The position numbers and the translations under genes were made by a program. From positions 1 through 64,000 of the forward strand of contig CAMBMK010000003.1 in assembly GCA_945868745.1 (NCBI GenBank): a stretch of DNA of 64,000 bases. Direction: 5' to 3'. The notes beneath the pieces are model-generated. The model had not been told where the DNA came from. It searched no databases and saw only the letters and a list, made by a program, of their open reading frames with translations. This stretch comes from an uncultured Bacteroidales bacterium (GTDB lineage: Bacteria; Bacteroidota; Bacteroidia; Bacteroidales; UBA932). Positions 39,753 through 49,784 of this stretch are shown piece by piece. Positions within the stretch are counted from its first letter, which is position 1. Every line of letters begins with the position of its first letter.

Positions 39753-41005
39753 TGATATCAGGGAAAACTTCGTGCGGAATGCTGTACGCCGCAAAGCGCA
39801 GGGCCTCCGGAGTCGGATGCTGTGCGCTGAGCATAAGGTGCGGCACAAGGAGCGAGGAAGGCTTCCACAGCGGCATCGCCCATTTTGCCGAGCACTGCAT
39901 ATTCAAGGGCACCTCCAGACGCGGCAGCAACGCCATCAACAACTGTCTCGACCGTCTCGGCGGCGAGCTCAACGCCTACACCACCAAAGAGGAAATAGTC
40001 ATCCATGCCACCGTGCTGAAGGAGGATCTCTACAAGGCCGTCGGGCTGCTGCTCGAGCTGGCCTCCTCAGCGACATTCCCGGAAAATGAGATTGAGACGG
40101 AAAAGGGCGTGGTCATCGACGAGATAAAATCCTACCGCGACAGCCCCGCTGACGATGTCTATGACCGTTTCGAGGGTATGCTGTTTGAGGGACACCCTCT
40201 CGGAAAGCCCATTCTGGGCACCGCCGAATCCGTAAGGAAGATTTCTTCCGAAGAGCTGCGGCTTTTCGCAAGGCAGAAGTTCCGCCCCGGAGCAATGGCC
40301 CTTACCGTGGTCGCAGACTACGATGAAAAGCTGATGGAGAAAAAAATCAACGCACTGACAGCCAAATATTTCAGCGACCCGTGCGAGGCACCTGTGACGC
40401 CCGCCGGCATCCGTCCGGAAGAGGGGGCGCTTTTCCACGGACCGGAGGTCAATATCTTCGACAGGACAATCGGCAAACGCCACCACGAGGCCAATGCGGT
40501 CATCGGCAGCCTTGCCCCTTCCCTCTATGAACATCCCGACAGGCTCACGGCCATACTGCTCGGCAACCTGCTCGCCGGCCCCGCATCCAACTCCATCCTC
40601 AACAGCGTACTGCGCGAGAAGCACGGATGGGTATATGGCGTAGAGTCCTCATACACACAGTATTCCGACACGGGCATAATGGCCATAAGCCTCGGATGCG
40701 AAAAGGAGAACCTCGAAAAATGCTTTGAGGCAATGGGCAGGGAAATCCTCCGCCTCCAGGAGAATCCGCTCTCCCCCGCGCGGTTGAAAGCCGCCAAGAA
40801 ACAGCTTCTCGGCCAGCTCGCCATCAGCTCGGAAGGCGGTGAAAGCCAATGCCTCGGGATGGGCAAAAGCCTTCTGGCATACGGGACCATTGTCCCGGAC
40901 GAGACCTCACGTAAGGAGATTGAGGCCATTACGGCCGCCGGTCTTCAGGAAATGGCCTGCCGCCTTTTCGGAAAAGACTCTGTTTCACGACTGATTTATC
41001 TTTGA
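39752..41005 (+). CDS. M16 family metallopeptidase (insulinase-like)
   Basis: GIAHFAEHCIFKGT (HxxEH) ... GGELNAYTTKEE. Confidence 0.93.
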   Translation: MISGKTSCGMLYAAKRRASGVGCCALSIRCGTRSEEGFHSGIAHFAEHCIFKGTSRRGSNAINNCLDRLGGELNAYTTKEEIVIHATVLKEDLYKAVGLLLELASSATFPENEIETEKGVVIDEIKSYRDSPADDVYDRFEGMLFEGHPLGKPILGTAESVRKISSEELRLFARQKFRPGAMALTVVADYDEKLMEKKINALTAKYFSDPCEAPVTPAGIRPEEGALFHGPEVNIFDRTIGKRHHEANAVIGSLAPSLYEHPDRLTAILLGNLLAGPASNSILNSVLREKHGWVYGVESSYTQYSDTGIMAISLGCEKENLEKCFEAMGREILRLQENPLSPARLKAAKKQLLGQLAISSEGGESQCLGMGKSLLAYGTIVPDETSRKEIEAITAAGLQEMACRLFGKDSVSRLIYL

Positions 41006-41006
41006 T

Positions 41007-41648
41007 ATGGAAACTCCGCTTGACAGATACCTGCGCACCCACTCTACGCCGCAGAGCGAGGCCCTCGAATGGCTCGAAAAGCAGACCAACATCCGCACCA
41101 ACTACCCCAGGATGCTCTCCGGGGCTGTTCAGGGCAGGTTCATGACCATGCTCGTGAAGATGACCGGGGCACGTGACATCCTCGAAATCGGGGCTTTCAC
41201 CGGCTACTCGTCCATCTGCATGGCCTACGGACTGCCCCAGGACGGACACATCGACACCCTTGAAATCAATGACGAGCTCGAGGACCTGATAATGGAGGGC
41301 TTCGACCGTGCGGGGGTGCGTGAAAAAATCACCCTCCACATCGGCGATGCCAGGGATACCCTGGGACGGCTTGCAGCCGAAGGGCGGAAGTACGATTTTG
41401 TCTATATCGACGCCAACAAGCGCGAATACTGCGACTACTATGAGCCCGTGCTCGGGATGCTGCGCCCGAGGGGATGCATCCTCACGGATGATGTGTTGTG
41501 GGACGGAAAGCCCTACAGCGACCCTGTGCCGCGGGACAAACAGACGCAGGGCATCGTGAGGTTCAACGATATGGTGGCCTCCGACCCGAGGGTTGAGACG
41601 GTGCTCCTTCCGCTTCGCGCAGGCCTCAGCATTACCATGAAGAAATAG
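41007..41648 (+). CDS. O-methyltransferase (SAM-dependent, class I)
   Basis: ILEIGAFTGYSSICMAYGLPQDGHIDTLEIN; YDFVYIDANKREYCDYYE. Confidence 0.92.
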   Translation: METPLDRYLRTHSTPQSEALEWLEKQTNIRTNYPRMLSGAVQGRFMTMLVKMTGARDILEIGAFTGYSSICMAYGLPQDGHIDTLEINDELEDLIMEGFDRAGVREKITLHIGDARDTLGRLAAEGRKYDFVYIDANKREYCDYYEPVLGMLRPRGCILTDDVLWDGKPYSDPVPRDKQTQGIVRFNDMVASDPRVETVLLPLRAGLSITMKK

Positions 41649-41708
41649 GGAAATATATACCTGCGGATTTTGTTTTGTCTCTTGTTTTTTACATTGCTTC
41701 TTTCCATC

Positions 41709-41880
41709 TTTGCCGTGCATTACGGTTCCGCAAGGATCAATAGGGAATCCGGTGTGAGTCCGGAACAATACCCGTTGCTGTAATTCCCCGCCGCCGTCAG
41801 GGGGTTTCACATCTGTGCCACTGTCCATTACAGGATGGGAAGGCGTGAGACCCGGGAAGAGTCAGAAGACCTGCCGGAAT
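41709..41880 (+). ncRNA. Cobalamin (AdoCbl) riboswitch
   Basis: GGTTCC...GGGAATCCGGTGTGAGTCCGGAAC...CCCGTTGCTGTAATTCCCC...GCCACTG...GGGAAGGCG...GAGTCAGAAGACCTGCC, the canonical Cbl core/B12 box. Confidence 0.95.
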
Positions 41881-42013
41881 GCTTTGGATTATACGATGCA
41901 AACGCGGGATTACGGTTGCTGCCTGATTTTTACGGCTTTCCGCCGTAGGTGTCACGTTGTCCGTACCCGCAGGTACACGGGATTATGTACTTCAAATCAA
42001 ATATTTACGGATA

Positions 42014-43075
42014 ATGAAAAAATTTCTTGCAATCCTTTCTGTATGCGCGCTGGCATTGACCGGCTGTATGAAGGAAGACAAGGTCGTTGAAAACGGCTTT
42101 GATGTGAAACCGGCCCCGGGAAGCGGCCTGTTTATCGCCTGCCAAGGCAACTGGAGCTACGGAAACGCTACCCTTTCTTTCTATGACACCAAGACAAAAG
42201 TGGTTGAAAACGAGCTTTTTGCCAGGGCAAATGACCAGAAGCTCGGCGACACTGCCCAGTCCATGACCCTGCACGACGGCACCCTCTGGATTGTGGTCAA
42301 CACATCCAACGTCATCTTTGCAATCGACCCGTACACCTTCAAGGAAAAGGGCAGGATCACGGGTTTAGCTTCCCCGCGCGAGATTTTCTTCGTGTCGGAC
42401 GACAAGGCCTATGTCACCCAGATGGAGGACGGGCGAATCTGCATCGTGGACCCGAAGAAATATGAAATCACAGGCTATATCGAGACAGGTGAGGCAGTTA
42501 CCTCCACAGAGCAGATTGAGGATTTCGGCAGCTATGTAATCACCAACTGCTGGTCCTACCAGAAGAAGATCCTCAAGATTGACACTGCCACGGACAAGGT
42601 GACGGGAGAGCTTGAGGTCGGCATACAGCCTTCCGACATCGCCAGGGACAGGAACGGCAAGCTGTGGGTACTGACCGACGGCGGCGGATGGGACGGCAAC
42701 CCGATCGGTTTTGAAAGCCCTACCCTATCCAGAATCAATCCGGAAACACTTTCTGTCGAAAAGACATTCACATTCGACGGCGCTGTCAGCCCGAGCAAGC
42801 TCGTGACCGACAATAACGGGGACAATCTCTATTACCTCGGGGCCGGTGTGTGGAAAATGTCCGTTTCCGCAGATGCCCTCCCTACGGAGCCGCTTGTCGG
42901 AAATCTCGGTTACGGCATCTATGCCCTTGGCGTATGTCCTTGGGATTCGGACATCTATGTTGCCGATGCAATTGACTGGCAGCAAAGCGGAAGCGTCTTC
43001 AGATATTCTTCCGACGGTACCCTCAAGGATGAGTTCAAGGTAGGGATTATCCCGGGTTCATTCTGCTGGTATTGA
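42014..43075 (+). CDS. btuG: DUF5074/YncE-like surface beta-propeller lipoprotein, BtuG-like
   Basis: MKKFLAILSVCALALTGCMKED lipobox; repeated propeller blades; sits between a cobalamin riboswitch and a btuB-like gene. Confidence 0.78.
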   Translation: MKKFLAILSVCALALTGCMKEDKVVENGFDVKPAPGSGLFIACQGNWSYGNATLSFYDTKTKVVENELFARANDQKLGDTAQSMTLHDGTLWIVVNTSNVIFAIDPYTFKEKGRITGLASPREIFFVSDDKAYVTQMEDGRICIVDPKKYEITGYIETGEAVTSTEQIEDFGSYVITNCWSYQKKILKIDTATDKVTGELEVGIQPSDIARDRNGKLWVLTDGGGWDGNPIGFESPTLSRINPETLSVEKTFTFDGAVSPSKLVTDNNGDNLYYLGAGVWKMSVSADALPTEPLVGNLGYGIYALGVCPWDSDIYVADAIDWQQSGSVFRYSSDGTLKDEFKVGIIPGSFCWY

Positions 43076-45162
43076 TCCGCACGGGCGCAATAGTGCGGTG
43101 CTCCGCTTTGACACTTCTCCTGGCACTATTGTGTCGGGAGAATGCCTTTTGCCTTGTCCGCGGGGAGGTTGCTGACACCCTGAAGGAGTCTACCGTGACG
43201 GGCCTCAGGGCGCTGCGCCAGGCAGGGGTAAACCGTACCGATTTCAGCGAAAAGGCCCTGAAGGAGAACATTTCCCTTTCCTTTGCCGATGTGCTGGCCT
43301 ACAACTCTTCGATATTTGTAAAGCAGCACGGGAGAGCATCCGTGTCAACAGTCTCTTTCAGGGGCACTTCCGCTTCGCACACGCAGGTGCTTTGGAACGG
43401 CCTGAGGATCAATTCCCCGATGCTCGGGATGACTGATTTTTCCCTGATTCCGTCCTTCCTTATGGACAGCGCATACCTTCTTCACGGGTCCTCGTCCCTC
43501 CAGCAGACGGGCGGAGGGCTCGGCGGGGCAGTGGTGCTGGGCTCCGGAGGAAGGGCCCCCGAAGGCTTCGGGATGCAGTATGTACAGGGAGCCGGTTCGT
43601 TCGGGACGTTTGACGAATACCTGAGGCTCAGCTGGGGAGGCAAAAGACTGAGCAGCACTACCAAAGCATATCTGGGCACCTCCGAGAACAGGTTCAGGTA
43701 CGTCAACAGGGACAAGAACGAGATTGTCTATGACGGGGATATGAACATTGTGGAAAGCTATCATCCCGTGGAAGTATTTGACAACGGCGCATTCAGGGAT
43801 TTCCACCTGATGCAGGAGACGGAGTGGGAAGCTCCGGAGGGCAGCCTTGTGAGGTTTTCCACATGGTACATCGACTCTTTCCGCGAGCTGCCGCGCCTGA
43901 GCGTGGACTACAGCGGGACCGATGACTACATCAATGAGCAGAGGGAGAACACCTTGAGGGCCGTGGGCTCGTGGTCGAAAGACCTCGGGGGATGGAAGAC
44001 GGAGGCCTCGGCAGGATATGCCGGGACATATCTCGGCTATGACTATGCGCGCAACGGGGGCGGGGGCATCCGGACCTGGCTCACACGGTCCAGGAGCCAT
44101 TCCAATACCTTTTTTGCAAAGGCGGGGACGGAGCGCTACCTCGGAGGGAGATGGATGGTGAGCGGCAATGTGTCGATGCACTGGCAATCCGCCAAGTCAA
44201 GGGACCTTGCGATGTTTACCGGAGCCGGCCGGCAAAACGGTTACGAGGCAGGCAGGGCGGAGGTTTCGGCATTCGCCTCGCTGAAATGGAAGCCATCCCG
44301 ACGGGCGGGGATTTCGCTGTCGCTGCGCGAGGATGTGTTCGGAAAGGATTTTTCCCCTGTCATTCCGGCCCTTAACGCAGATTTTCTGCTATCGGAGCAG
44401 TGGGGGCTTTTCCTGAAAGGGTCGGTGTCGCGCAATTACCGCTTCCCTACCCTCAATGACCTCTATTTTATGCCCGGGGGCAACCCTGACCTGAGACCCG
44501 AATCAGGTGTGTCATACGACATCGGATATTCGCTGGACCGGAGATTCGGCAGCAGGGGGGCCGTGCGCGCCGAAGGAGGATGGTTCGACTCGTATATCGA
44601 CGACTGGATCATGTGGGTGCCAAGCGGGGCCAAGAAGGATTTCTACACGCCGATGAATGTGATGAGGGTCCACGCCTATGGTCTGGAGCAGAAAGTTTCG
44701 GGAGAATGGTCTCCCGCGGGAGACTGGAAGCTGACTTTCAACGGCAATTTCACCTGGTCCCCGTCCATCAACAAGGGCGAGCCGAGAAGTCCGCTGGACG
44801 ATTCGGTGGGCAAACAGCTTGTCTATATCCCGGAGTTTTCATCGTCTTTTACGGCAGGTGTGTCATGGAGGGGATGGAGCGCGATGTGGAAATGGTGCCA
44901 CTACAGCAGGCGCTACACGATGTCGAGCAACGAGGACAGCATCACGGGTTCGGTACCGGCCTACATCATGAATGACCTCACCCTCGGAAAGACTCTGGAC
45001 ACGAGGTGGGCGGGGCTGTCGCTGTCGCTTGCCGTAAGGAATATTTTCAATGAAAGTTACCAGTCGGTCCTTTCGAGGCCGATGCCGGGAATCAACTGTG
45101 AGTTTTTCATAGGGATCACGCCGAAATTGTCCGGAAAAAAGTCACCGGTTGTTTCGGAATAA
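43072..45162 (+). CDS. btuB: TonB-dependent receptor, vitamin B12 type
   Basis: SVSTVSFRGTSASHTQVLWNGLRINSPMLGMTDFSLIP plug domain; beta-barrel C-terminus; within the riboswitch operon; start codon uncertain (TTG 43072 or GTG 43093). Confidence 0.85.
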   Translation: MIRTGAIVRCSALTLLLALLCRENAFCLVRGEVADTLKESTVTGLRALRQAGVNRTDFSEKALKENISLSFADVLAYNSSIFVKQHGRASVSTVSFRGTSASHTQVLWNGLRINSPMLGMTDFSLIPSFLMDSAYLLHGSSSLQQTGGGLGGAVVLGSGGRAPEGFGMQYVQGAGSFGTFDEYLRLSWGGKRLSSTTKAYLGTSENRFRYVNRDKNEIVYDGDMNIVESYHPVEVFDNGAFRDFHLMQETEWEAPEGSLVRFSTWYIDSFRELPRLSVDYSGTDDYINEQRENTLRAVGSWSKDLGGWKTEASAGYAGTYLGYDYARNGGGGIRTWLTRSRSHSNTFFAKAGTERYLGGRWMVSGNVSMHWQSAKSRDLAMFTGAGRQNGYEAGRAEVSAFASLKWKPSRRAGISLSLREDVFGKDFSPVIPALNADFLLSEQWGLFLKGSVSRNYRFPTLNDLYFMPGGNPDLRPESGVSYDIGYSLDRRFGSRGAVRAEGGWFDSYIDDWIMWVPSGAKKDFYTPMNVMRVHAYGLEQKVSGEWSPAGDWKLTFNGNFTWSPSINKGEPRSPLDDSVGKQLVYIPEFSSSFTAGVSWRGWSAMWKWCHYSRRYTMSSNEDSITGSVPAYIMNDLTLGKTLDTRWAGLSLSLAVRNIFNESYQSVLSRPMPGINCEFFIGITPKLSGKKSPVVSE

Positions 45163-45176
45163 GTATTTTTGCAAAT

Positions 45177-46319
45177 ATGAACTGTATCTCCATATTCCCA
45201 ATCTTTGCGGCAGCCCTTGTGATGGCCGCTTCCTGCTGCCGGGGGTCGCGGACGGCGGAAGTTTTCGACACCGTGTATTATGCCCCTTCGCACGCGGCCG
45301 GTTTTGAAATCATAGGCTGCAGGGACAGCCTGAGCCGTGTCATAAGGGTGATGTCGCCATGGCAGGATGCCGATTCGACGGCCTTCGACCTTTTCATTGC
45401 AAGAGGCGGGGAGAATCCTCCGGAGGGGTTTTCGGGGCAGGTCATCCGAGGGCAGGCAGAGAGAATCGTGGCGATGTCTTCGTCCTATGTGGCCATGCTC
45501 GACCTTGTCGGCGAGACGGGAAGGATCTGCGGAGTGTCGGGTATGGATTTCATTTCCAATGCTTCCGTGCTTGGGCGCAGGGGGAGCATCGTGGATGTGG
45601 GCAATGAGGCGGATGCCGATTTCGAGAAGCTGGTCAGCGTCAGGCCGGACCTTGTGCTGCTGTACGGGATCACTGCTTCGAGTCCCATGGAGGGCAGGCT
45701 GCGTTCGCTCGGGATTCCGTATATGTATGTGGGAGAGTATCTTGAGAGTGATCCGCTCGGGAAGAGCGAGTGGATTGTGGCAATAGCCGAGGTGGCGGGA
45801 GTGGTGCAGGAGGGGGTCTGTGTGTTCGACGGGATCTGCCGGAGGTATGAGGCCCTGAAGGAGGAGGTCCGCGAAAAGGCTGCCGGAAGGCCGAAGGTGA
45901 TGCTGAACGTGCCTTACGGGGACATCTGGTATATGGCTTCTGCGATTTCCCCGGTTGCCACCATGATTGCCGATGCCGGCGGGGAGTATCTCTACAGGGA
46001 CAATCTGACCAACAAGAGCATCCCGATTGATATGGAGAAGGCGTTTGCACTCGCTTCGGAGGCCGATTTCTGGTTTGACACGGGGAGAATCTCATCGATG
46101 GAGGAGCTCCTTTCCTCGTATCCGAGGTTTGCGGGGGTGCGGTGTGTTGCCGAGGGAAATGTGTTCAACAATGACCGTAGGATGTCGCCGGGCGGGGGCA
46201 ACGATTTCTGGGAGTCGGGACAGGTGCGCCCGGACCTTGTGCTTGAGGACCTTGTGGGCATTCTCCATCCGGAACTCCGTGACGGGGAAGGGCTGCATTA
46301 TTACAGGAGGCTTGACTGA
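45177..46319 (+). CDS. btuF: ABC transporter substrate-binding protein (cobalamin/heme type)
   Basis: RIVAMSSSYVAMLDLVGETGRICGVSGMDFI...DVGNEADADFEKLVSVRPDLVLLYG. Confidence 0.87.
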   Translation: MNCISIFPIFAAALVMAASCCRGSRTAEVFDTVYYAPSHAAGFEIIGCRDSLSRVIRVMSPWQDADSTAFDLFIARGGENPPEGFSGQVIRGQAERIVAMSSSYVAMLDLVGETGRICGVSGMDFISNASVLGRRGSIVDVGNEADADFEKLVSVRPDLVLLYGITASSPMEGRLRSLGIPYMYVGEYLESDPLGKSEWIVAIAEVAGVVQEGVCVFDGICRRYEALKEEVREKAAGRPKVMLNVPYGDIWYMASAISPVATMIADAGGEYLYRDNLTNKSIPIDMEKAFALASEADFWFDTGRISSMEELLSSYPRFAGVRCVAEGNVFNNDRRMSPGGGNDFWESGQVRPDLVLEDLVGILHPELRDGEGLHYYRRLD

Positions 46320-47326
46320 TGGGAAGGAACAGGAACTCTTTGCTTATGGCCTGCGGCGGGGCGCTGCTCGTGGTGCTTTTCGTGGCCGACCTTCTGACCG
46401 GCAGCACCTCCATTGCGGCGGGAGATATCTGGAAGGCGCTTTTCGGCAAGGCACCGGATGCGCTTACCGGGTCCATTGTCACGGGTATAAGGCTTCCCAA
46501 GGCCCTCACGGCACTGTTTTCGGGGATTGCCGTGTCGGTAAGCGGCCTTCTGATGCAGACGATGTTCCGCAATCCGCTCGCCGGGCCGTATGTGCTGGGC
46601 GTCAGTTCGGGTGCGTCTCTCGGGGCCGCGGCTTTCGTGCTGGGCTTCGGGCCGGTGTCGCTTACGGGCGGGTCGGTCGTCAATTCGCTCGGAATCGCCG
46701 GTGCCGCGTGGCTCGGTTCGGCTGCAGTCCTCGTGCTGATTGCCTTTGCGAGCCGCAAGATAAAGGACATAATGGTAATCCTGATTCTCGGAATGATGCT
46801 CGGCTCGGGCATTGATGCCCTCGTGCAGATAATGCAGTATCTCAGCGACGAGACTTCGCTCAAATCGTATGTCATCTGGACCATGGGCAGCCTGGGCAAT
46901 GTGACGGGGATGCAGACCGGGCTTCTTGCTGCCGCTGTAGCCGCAGGGCTCGGGATTGCCGCAGCATGCATAAAGCCGCTCAACCTGCTGATGCTCGGGG
47001 AGCAGTACGCCTCCACCTCGGGGCTGGACATCCGCAGGACGCGCAACCTGATATTTCTGGCAACGGTGCTGCTCTCGGGTACGGTGACTGCTTTCTGCGG
47101 GCCCTTGGGGTTCCTCGGGCTCGCCGTTCCGCACCTTACAAGGTTCATCGTAAGGGATGCCGACCACAGGGTGCTGCTTCCGGGGACGGCCCTTTGCGGG
47201 GGCAGCCTGATGCTGGTCTGTGACATGATTGCCAAGACCTCAGCCCTGCCTGTCAACGCCATCACCTCGCTGATGGGCATCCCGGTGATAATCTATGTGG
47301 TAACAAAAAACAGGAGGCTTGTATAA
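46319..47326 (+). CDS. btuC: FecCD/BtuC family ABC transporter permease
   Basis: IRLPKALTALFSGIAVSVSGLLMQTMFRNPLAGPYVLGVSSGASLGAA. Confidence 0.92.
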   Translation: MGRNRNSLLMACGGALLVVLFVADLLTGSTSIAAGDIWKALFGKAPDALTGSIVTGIRLPKALTALFSGIAVSVSGLLMQTMFRNPLAGPYVLGVSSGASLGAAAFVLGFGPVSLTGGSVVNSLGIAGAAWLGSAAVLVLIAFASRKIKDIMVILILGMMLGSGIDALVQIMQYLSDETSLKSYVIWTMGSLGNVTGMQTGLLAAAVAAGLGIAAACIKPLNLLMLGEQYASTSGLDIRRTRNLIFLATVLLSGTVTAFCGPLGFLGLAVPHLTRFIVRDADHRVLLPGTALCGGSLMLVCDMIAKTSALPVNAITSLMGIPVIIYVVTKNRRLV

Positions 47327-48120
47327 TGCTCGAACTTGACAATATCTCTCTCGGATATGGCAGGAAGGTCCTGCTGGATGGGGTGTCAGCCCGTTTCGGA
47401 GCGGGAAAATGCGTGGCCCTGCTCGGAAGGAACGGCGCGGGCAAAAGTACACTGATGCGTGCCGTGTGCGGCCTTGAAAGGCTGCGCAGCGGCAGGATCT
47501 GCATCGACGGCAGGGACATTTCGGGACTGTCGAGGGAGGAGGCTGCCAGGATGGTGTCTTTTGTCGGGACGGAGAAGCCCCGTATTCCCGACCTGAGGTG
47601 CCGGAGCGTGGTTGCACTCGGAAGGGCGCCCTACACCGACTGGCTCGGCAATGCCGACGAGGAGGACAACAAAATGATTGACAAGGCTTTGGCCCTCGTT
47701 GGGATGACGGATTATGCGGAGAGGACGATGGACAGCCTGTCGGACGGGGAGTGCCAGAGGATAATGATTGCACGTGCCCTGGCGCAGGATACCCCTGTGA
47801 TGCTTCTGGACGAGCCCACGGCCTTCCTGGACCTGCCGGGCAAATATGCGGTTGCGTCCCTTCTGGCAAAGCTCGCGCACAGCGCCGGCAAGACGATTGT
47901 GTTTTCCACCCACGACCTTGACATTGCCCTTGAAAATGCCGACGGAATAGCCCTTCTCGACACCCCCGGCCTTATCCACGGCTCCTGCCCCGACATCCTG
48001 CGCAGCGGGGCCATCGGCAGGGTCTTCGGGATCGGGAGGAAGAACGAAAAGTCAAATCTTTCAGAATCCGTTTTCAATACCCTCCCCTGTCGAGCTCGCG
48101 GCGTATGTCCTTTTCCTTGA
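47326..48120 (+). CDS. btuD: ABC transporter ATP-binding protein (BtuD/FecE type)
   Basis: LLGRNGAGKSTLMRAVCGLERL; LSDGECQRIMIARALAQDTPVMLLDEPTAFLDL. Confidence 0.92.
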   Translation: MLELDNISLGYGRKVLLDGVSARFGAGKCVALLGRNGAGKSTLMRAVCGLERLRSGRICIDGRDISGLSREEAARMVSFVGTEKPRIPDLRCRSVVALGRAPYTDWLGNADEEDNKMIDKALALVGMTDYAERTMDSLSDGECQRIMIARALAQDTPVMLLDEPTAFLDLPGKYAVASLLAKLAHSAGKTIVFSTHDLDIALENADGIALLDTPGLIHGSCPDILRSGAIGRVFGIGRKNEKSNLSESVFNTLPCRARGVCPFP

Positions 48121-48526
48121 TGGACTGGCGTTTGTCATACTCTTTCTTTCCCTTTGCCAGGGCAATCTGGAGCTTGGCGTAGCCGTTGTCGGCGATATAC
48201 ATCTTCACGGCGACGATTGTCAGTCCCTTGAGTTTGACGCTCTGCCTCAGATGGCGGAGCTCCCTTTTTGTGAGCAGCAGCTTGCGGTCCCTTGCAGGCT
48301 CGTGCTGGCCCCAGGACCCCCAGAAGTAGGTCGCAACGTTCATTCCCTTGACATAGAGCTGCCCCCTCTGGTCGAAATAGCAGAAGGCGTCCACAAGAGA
48401 TGCCCTGCCGGCACGGATGGACTTGATTTCCGTGCCCGCGAGGACGATTCCTGCGGTGTAGGTCTCGAGAAATTCGTAATCAAACGAAGCTCTCCTGTTG
48501 AGAATCTGTGTTTTCTTCTGTCTCAT
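48074..48526 (-). CDS. smpB: SsrA-binding protein
   Basis: NRRASFDYEFLETYTAGIVLAGTEIKSIRAGRASLVDAFC; C-terminus KEYDKRQSIKEKDIRRELDR. Confidence 0.96.
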   Translation of the reverse strand: MRQKKTQILNRRASFDYEFLETYTAGIVLAGTEIKSIRAGRASLVDAFCYFDQRGQLYVKGMNVATYFWGSWGQHEPARDRKLLLTKRELRHLRQSVKLKGLTIVAVKMYIADNGYAKLQIALAKGKKEYDKRQSIKEKDIRRELDRGGY

Positions 48527-48555
48527 AAGTCACATGTCTTCTGCGAAGGGAAATG

Positions 48556-48563
48556 CAAATATA
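48556..48563 (-). promoter_or_regulatory. -7 element TATATTTG upstream of smpB
   Basis: CAAATATA on + strand, about 30 bp upstream of the start. Confidence 0.45.
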
Positions 48564-48755
48564 GATATTTTTTGCCATTATGGGATATGATAATGTTTTG
48601 ATTTATGCCGCAAAAACATTATGTTAGCGCAGCAGATATGGAGCCCCTTGCCGGACTTCGCGACAAAACCGCAATGAAGCCATTTGCCGGAGACCGTTGC
48701 CGGTTTGATGCAACAGCTCTGAACCGGCAGGGACAATACATGTAAACTGACCGTT

Positions 48756-49712
48756 ATGGGATACAACAATATAGATATGGCACAGCTGCCGGAGCCGGAA
48801 AGAATCGACACCGGAGCGGTGCTGGACATGTATGACCGCGGGGAGATTGACCTCATATGCGTTCTCGGGCCGACAGCTTCGGGAAAGACAAGGTATGCCG
48901 TGGCCATGGCAAAGGAGATCGACAGGATGCGGGGCAGGCGCTGCGCGGAAATCCTTTCGGCGGATTCGCGTCAGGTCTACAGGGGCATGGACATCGGCAC
49001 GGGGAAGGACCTCTCCGAATATGACGGCGTGCCATACCACCTCATCGACATCGTCCCTGCCGGCTCACGCTACAACATCTACGACTACCAGCAGAGCTTC
49101 GAGGCAGCCTTCAGCGAGGTCAAAAGCCGCGGAGGAGTGCCGATACTCTGCGGAGGCTCAGGGCTTTACATCGAGGCTGCGACCTGCGGCTACCGCCTTC
49201 CCCACCTTGAGCCGGACATGGAACTGCGCCGCCGCCTCGAAGAGGAGGATGCCGCTGTGCTGAGGGAAAGGCTGCTTGCCCTGCGGCCGGACACAAGCGA
49301 AGGGGTGATGCAGTCGAAAAGGAGGATCATCCGTGCCCTGGAGGTAGCGTACTATGAGAATGAGCATCCCGTGGAAAGGACGTCGTCACTCCCCAAGAAG
49401 GTCTATTACATAGGCACGCTCGTCTCGCGCGAAGAGAGGATTGCACGCATCGACAAGAGGCTCGATGCACGTCTGGAAGAAGGGATGGTGGAGGAGGTGC
49501 GCTCGCTGCTCGCCTCGGGCATACGAGCAGAAGACCTTGTGTATTACGGACTTGAATACAGGTATGTCACCCAGTATGTGCTTGGCCTGATCCCGTTTGG
49601 GCAGATGCGTACCCAGCTTGCCAATGCCATCCACCAGTTTGCCAAGCGCCAGATGACCTGGTTCCGCGGAATGGAGAGGGACGGCATCACAATCCACTGG
49701 ACCACTGTCTGA
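48756..49712 (+). CDS. miaA: tRNA dimethylallyltransferase
   Basis: ICVLGPTASGKTRYAVAMAKEI; ILSADSRQVYRGMDIGTGKDLSEYDGVPYHLIDIVPAG. Confidence 0.9.
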   Translation: MGYNNIDMAQLPEPERIDTGAVLDMYDRGEIDLICVLGPTASGKTRYAVAMAKEIDRMRGRRCAEILSADSRQVYRGMDIGTGKDLSEYDGVPYHLIDIVPAGSRYNIYDYQQSFEAAFSEVKSRGGVPILCGGSGLYIEAATCGYRLPHLEPDMELRRRLEEEDAAVLRERLLALRPDTSEGVMQSKRRIIRALEVAYYENEHPVERTSSLPKKVYYIGTLVSREERIARIDKRLDARLEEGMVEEVRSLLASGIRAEDLVYYGLEYRYVTQYVLGLIPFGQMRTQLANAIHQFAKRQMTWFRGMERDGITIHWTTV

Positions 49713-49784
49713 TACAGTCTGCTCCAGACGGGCGGAAGCCCGGCATTCCTGTTTCCCCGGACACAGGGCCGCTCCCGATATGGA

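Noticed and set aside
48756-49712. miaA as a possible unusual paralogue because of its N-terminal extension (MGYNNIDMAQLPEPERIDTGAVLDMYDRG)
   Set aside because: The core motifs are standard; without a genome-wide search a second copy cannot be claimed.
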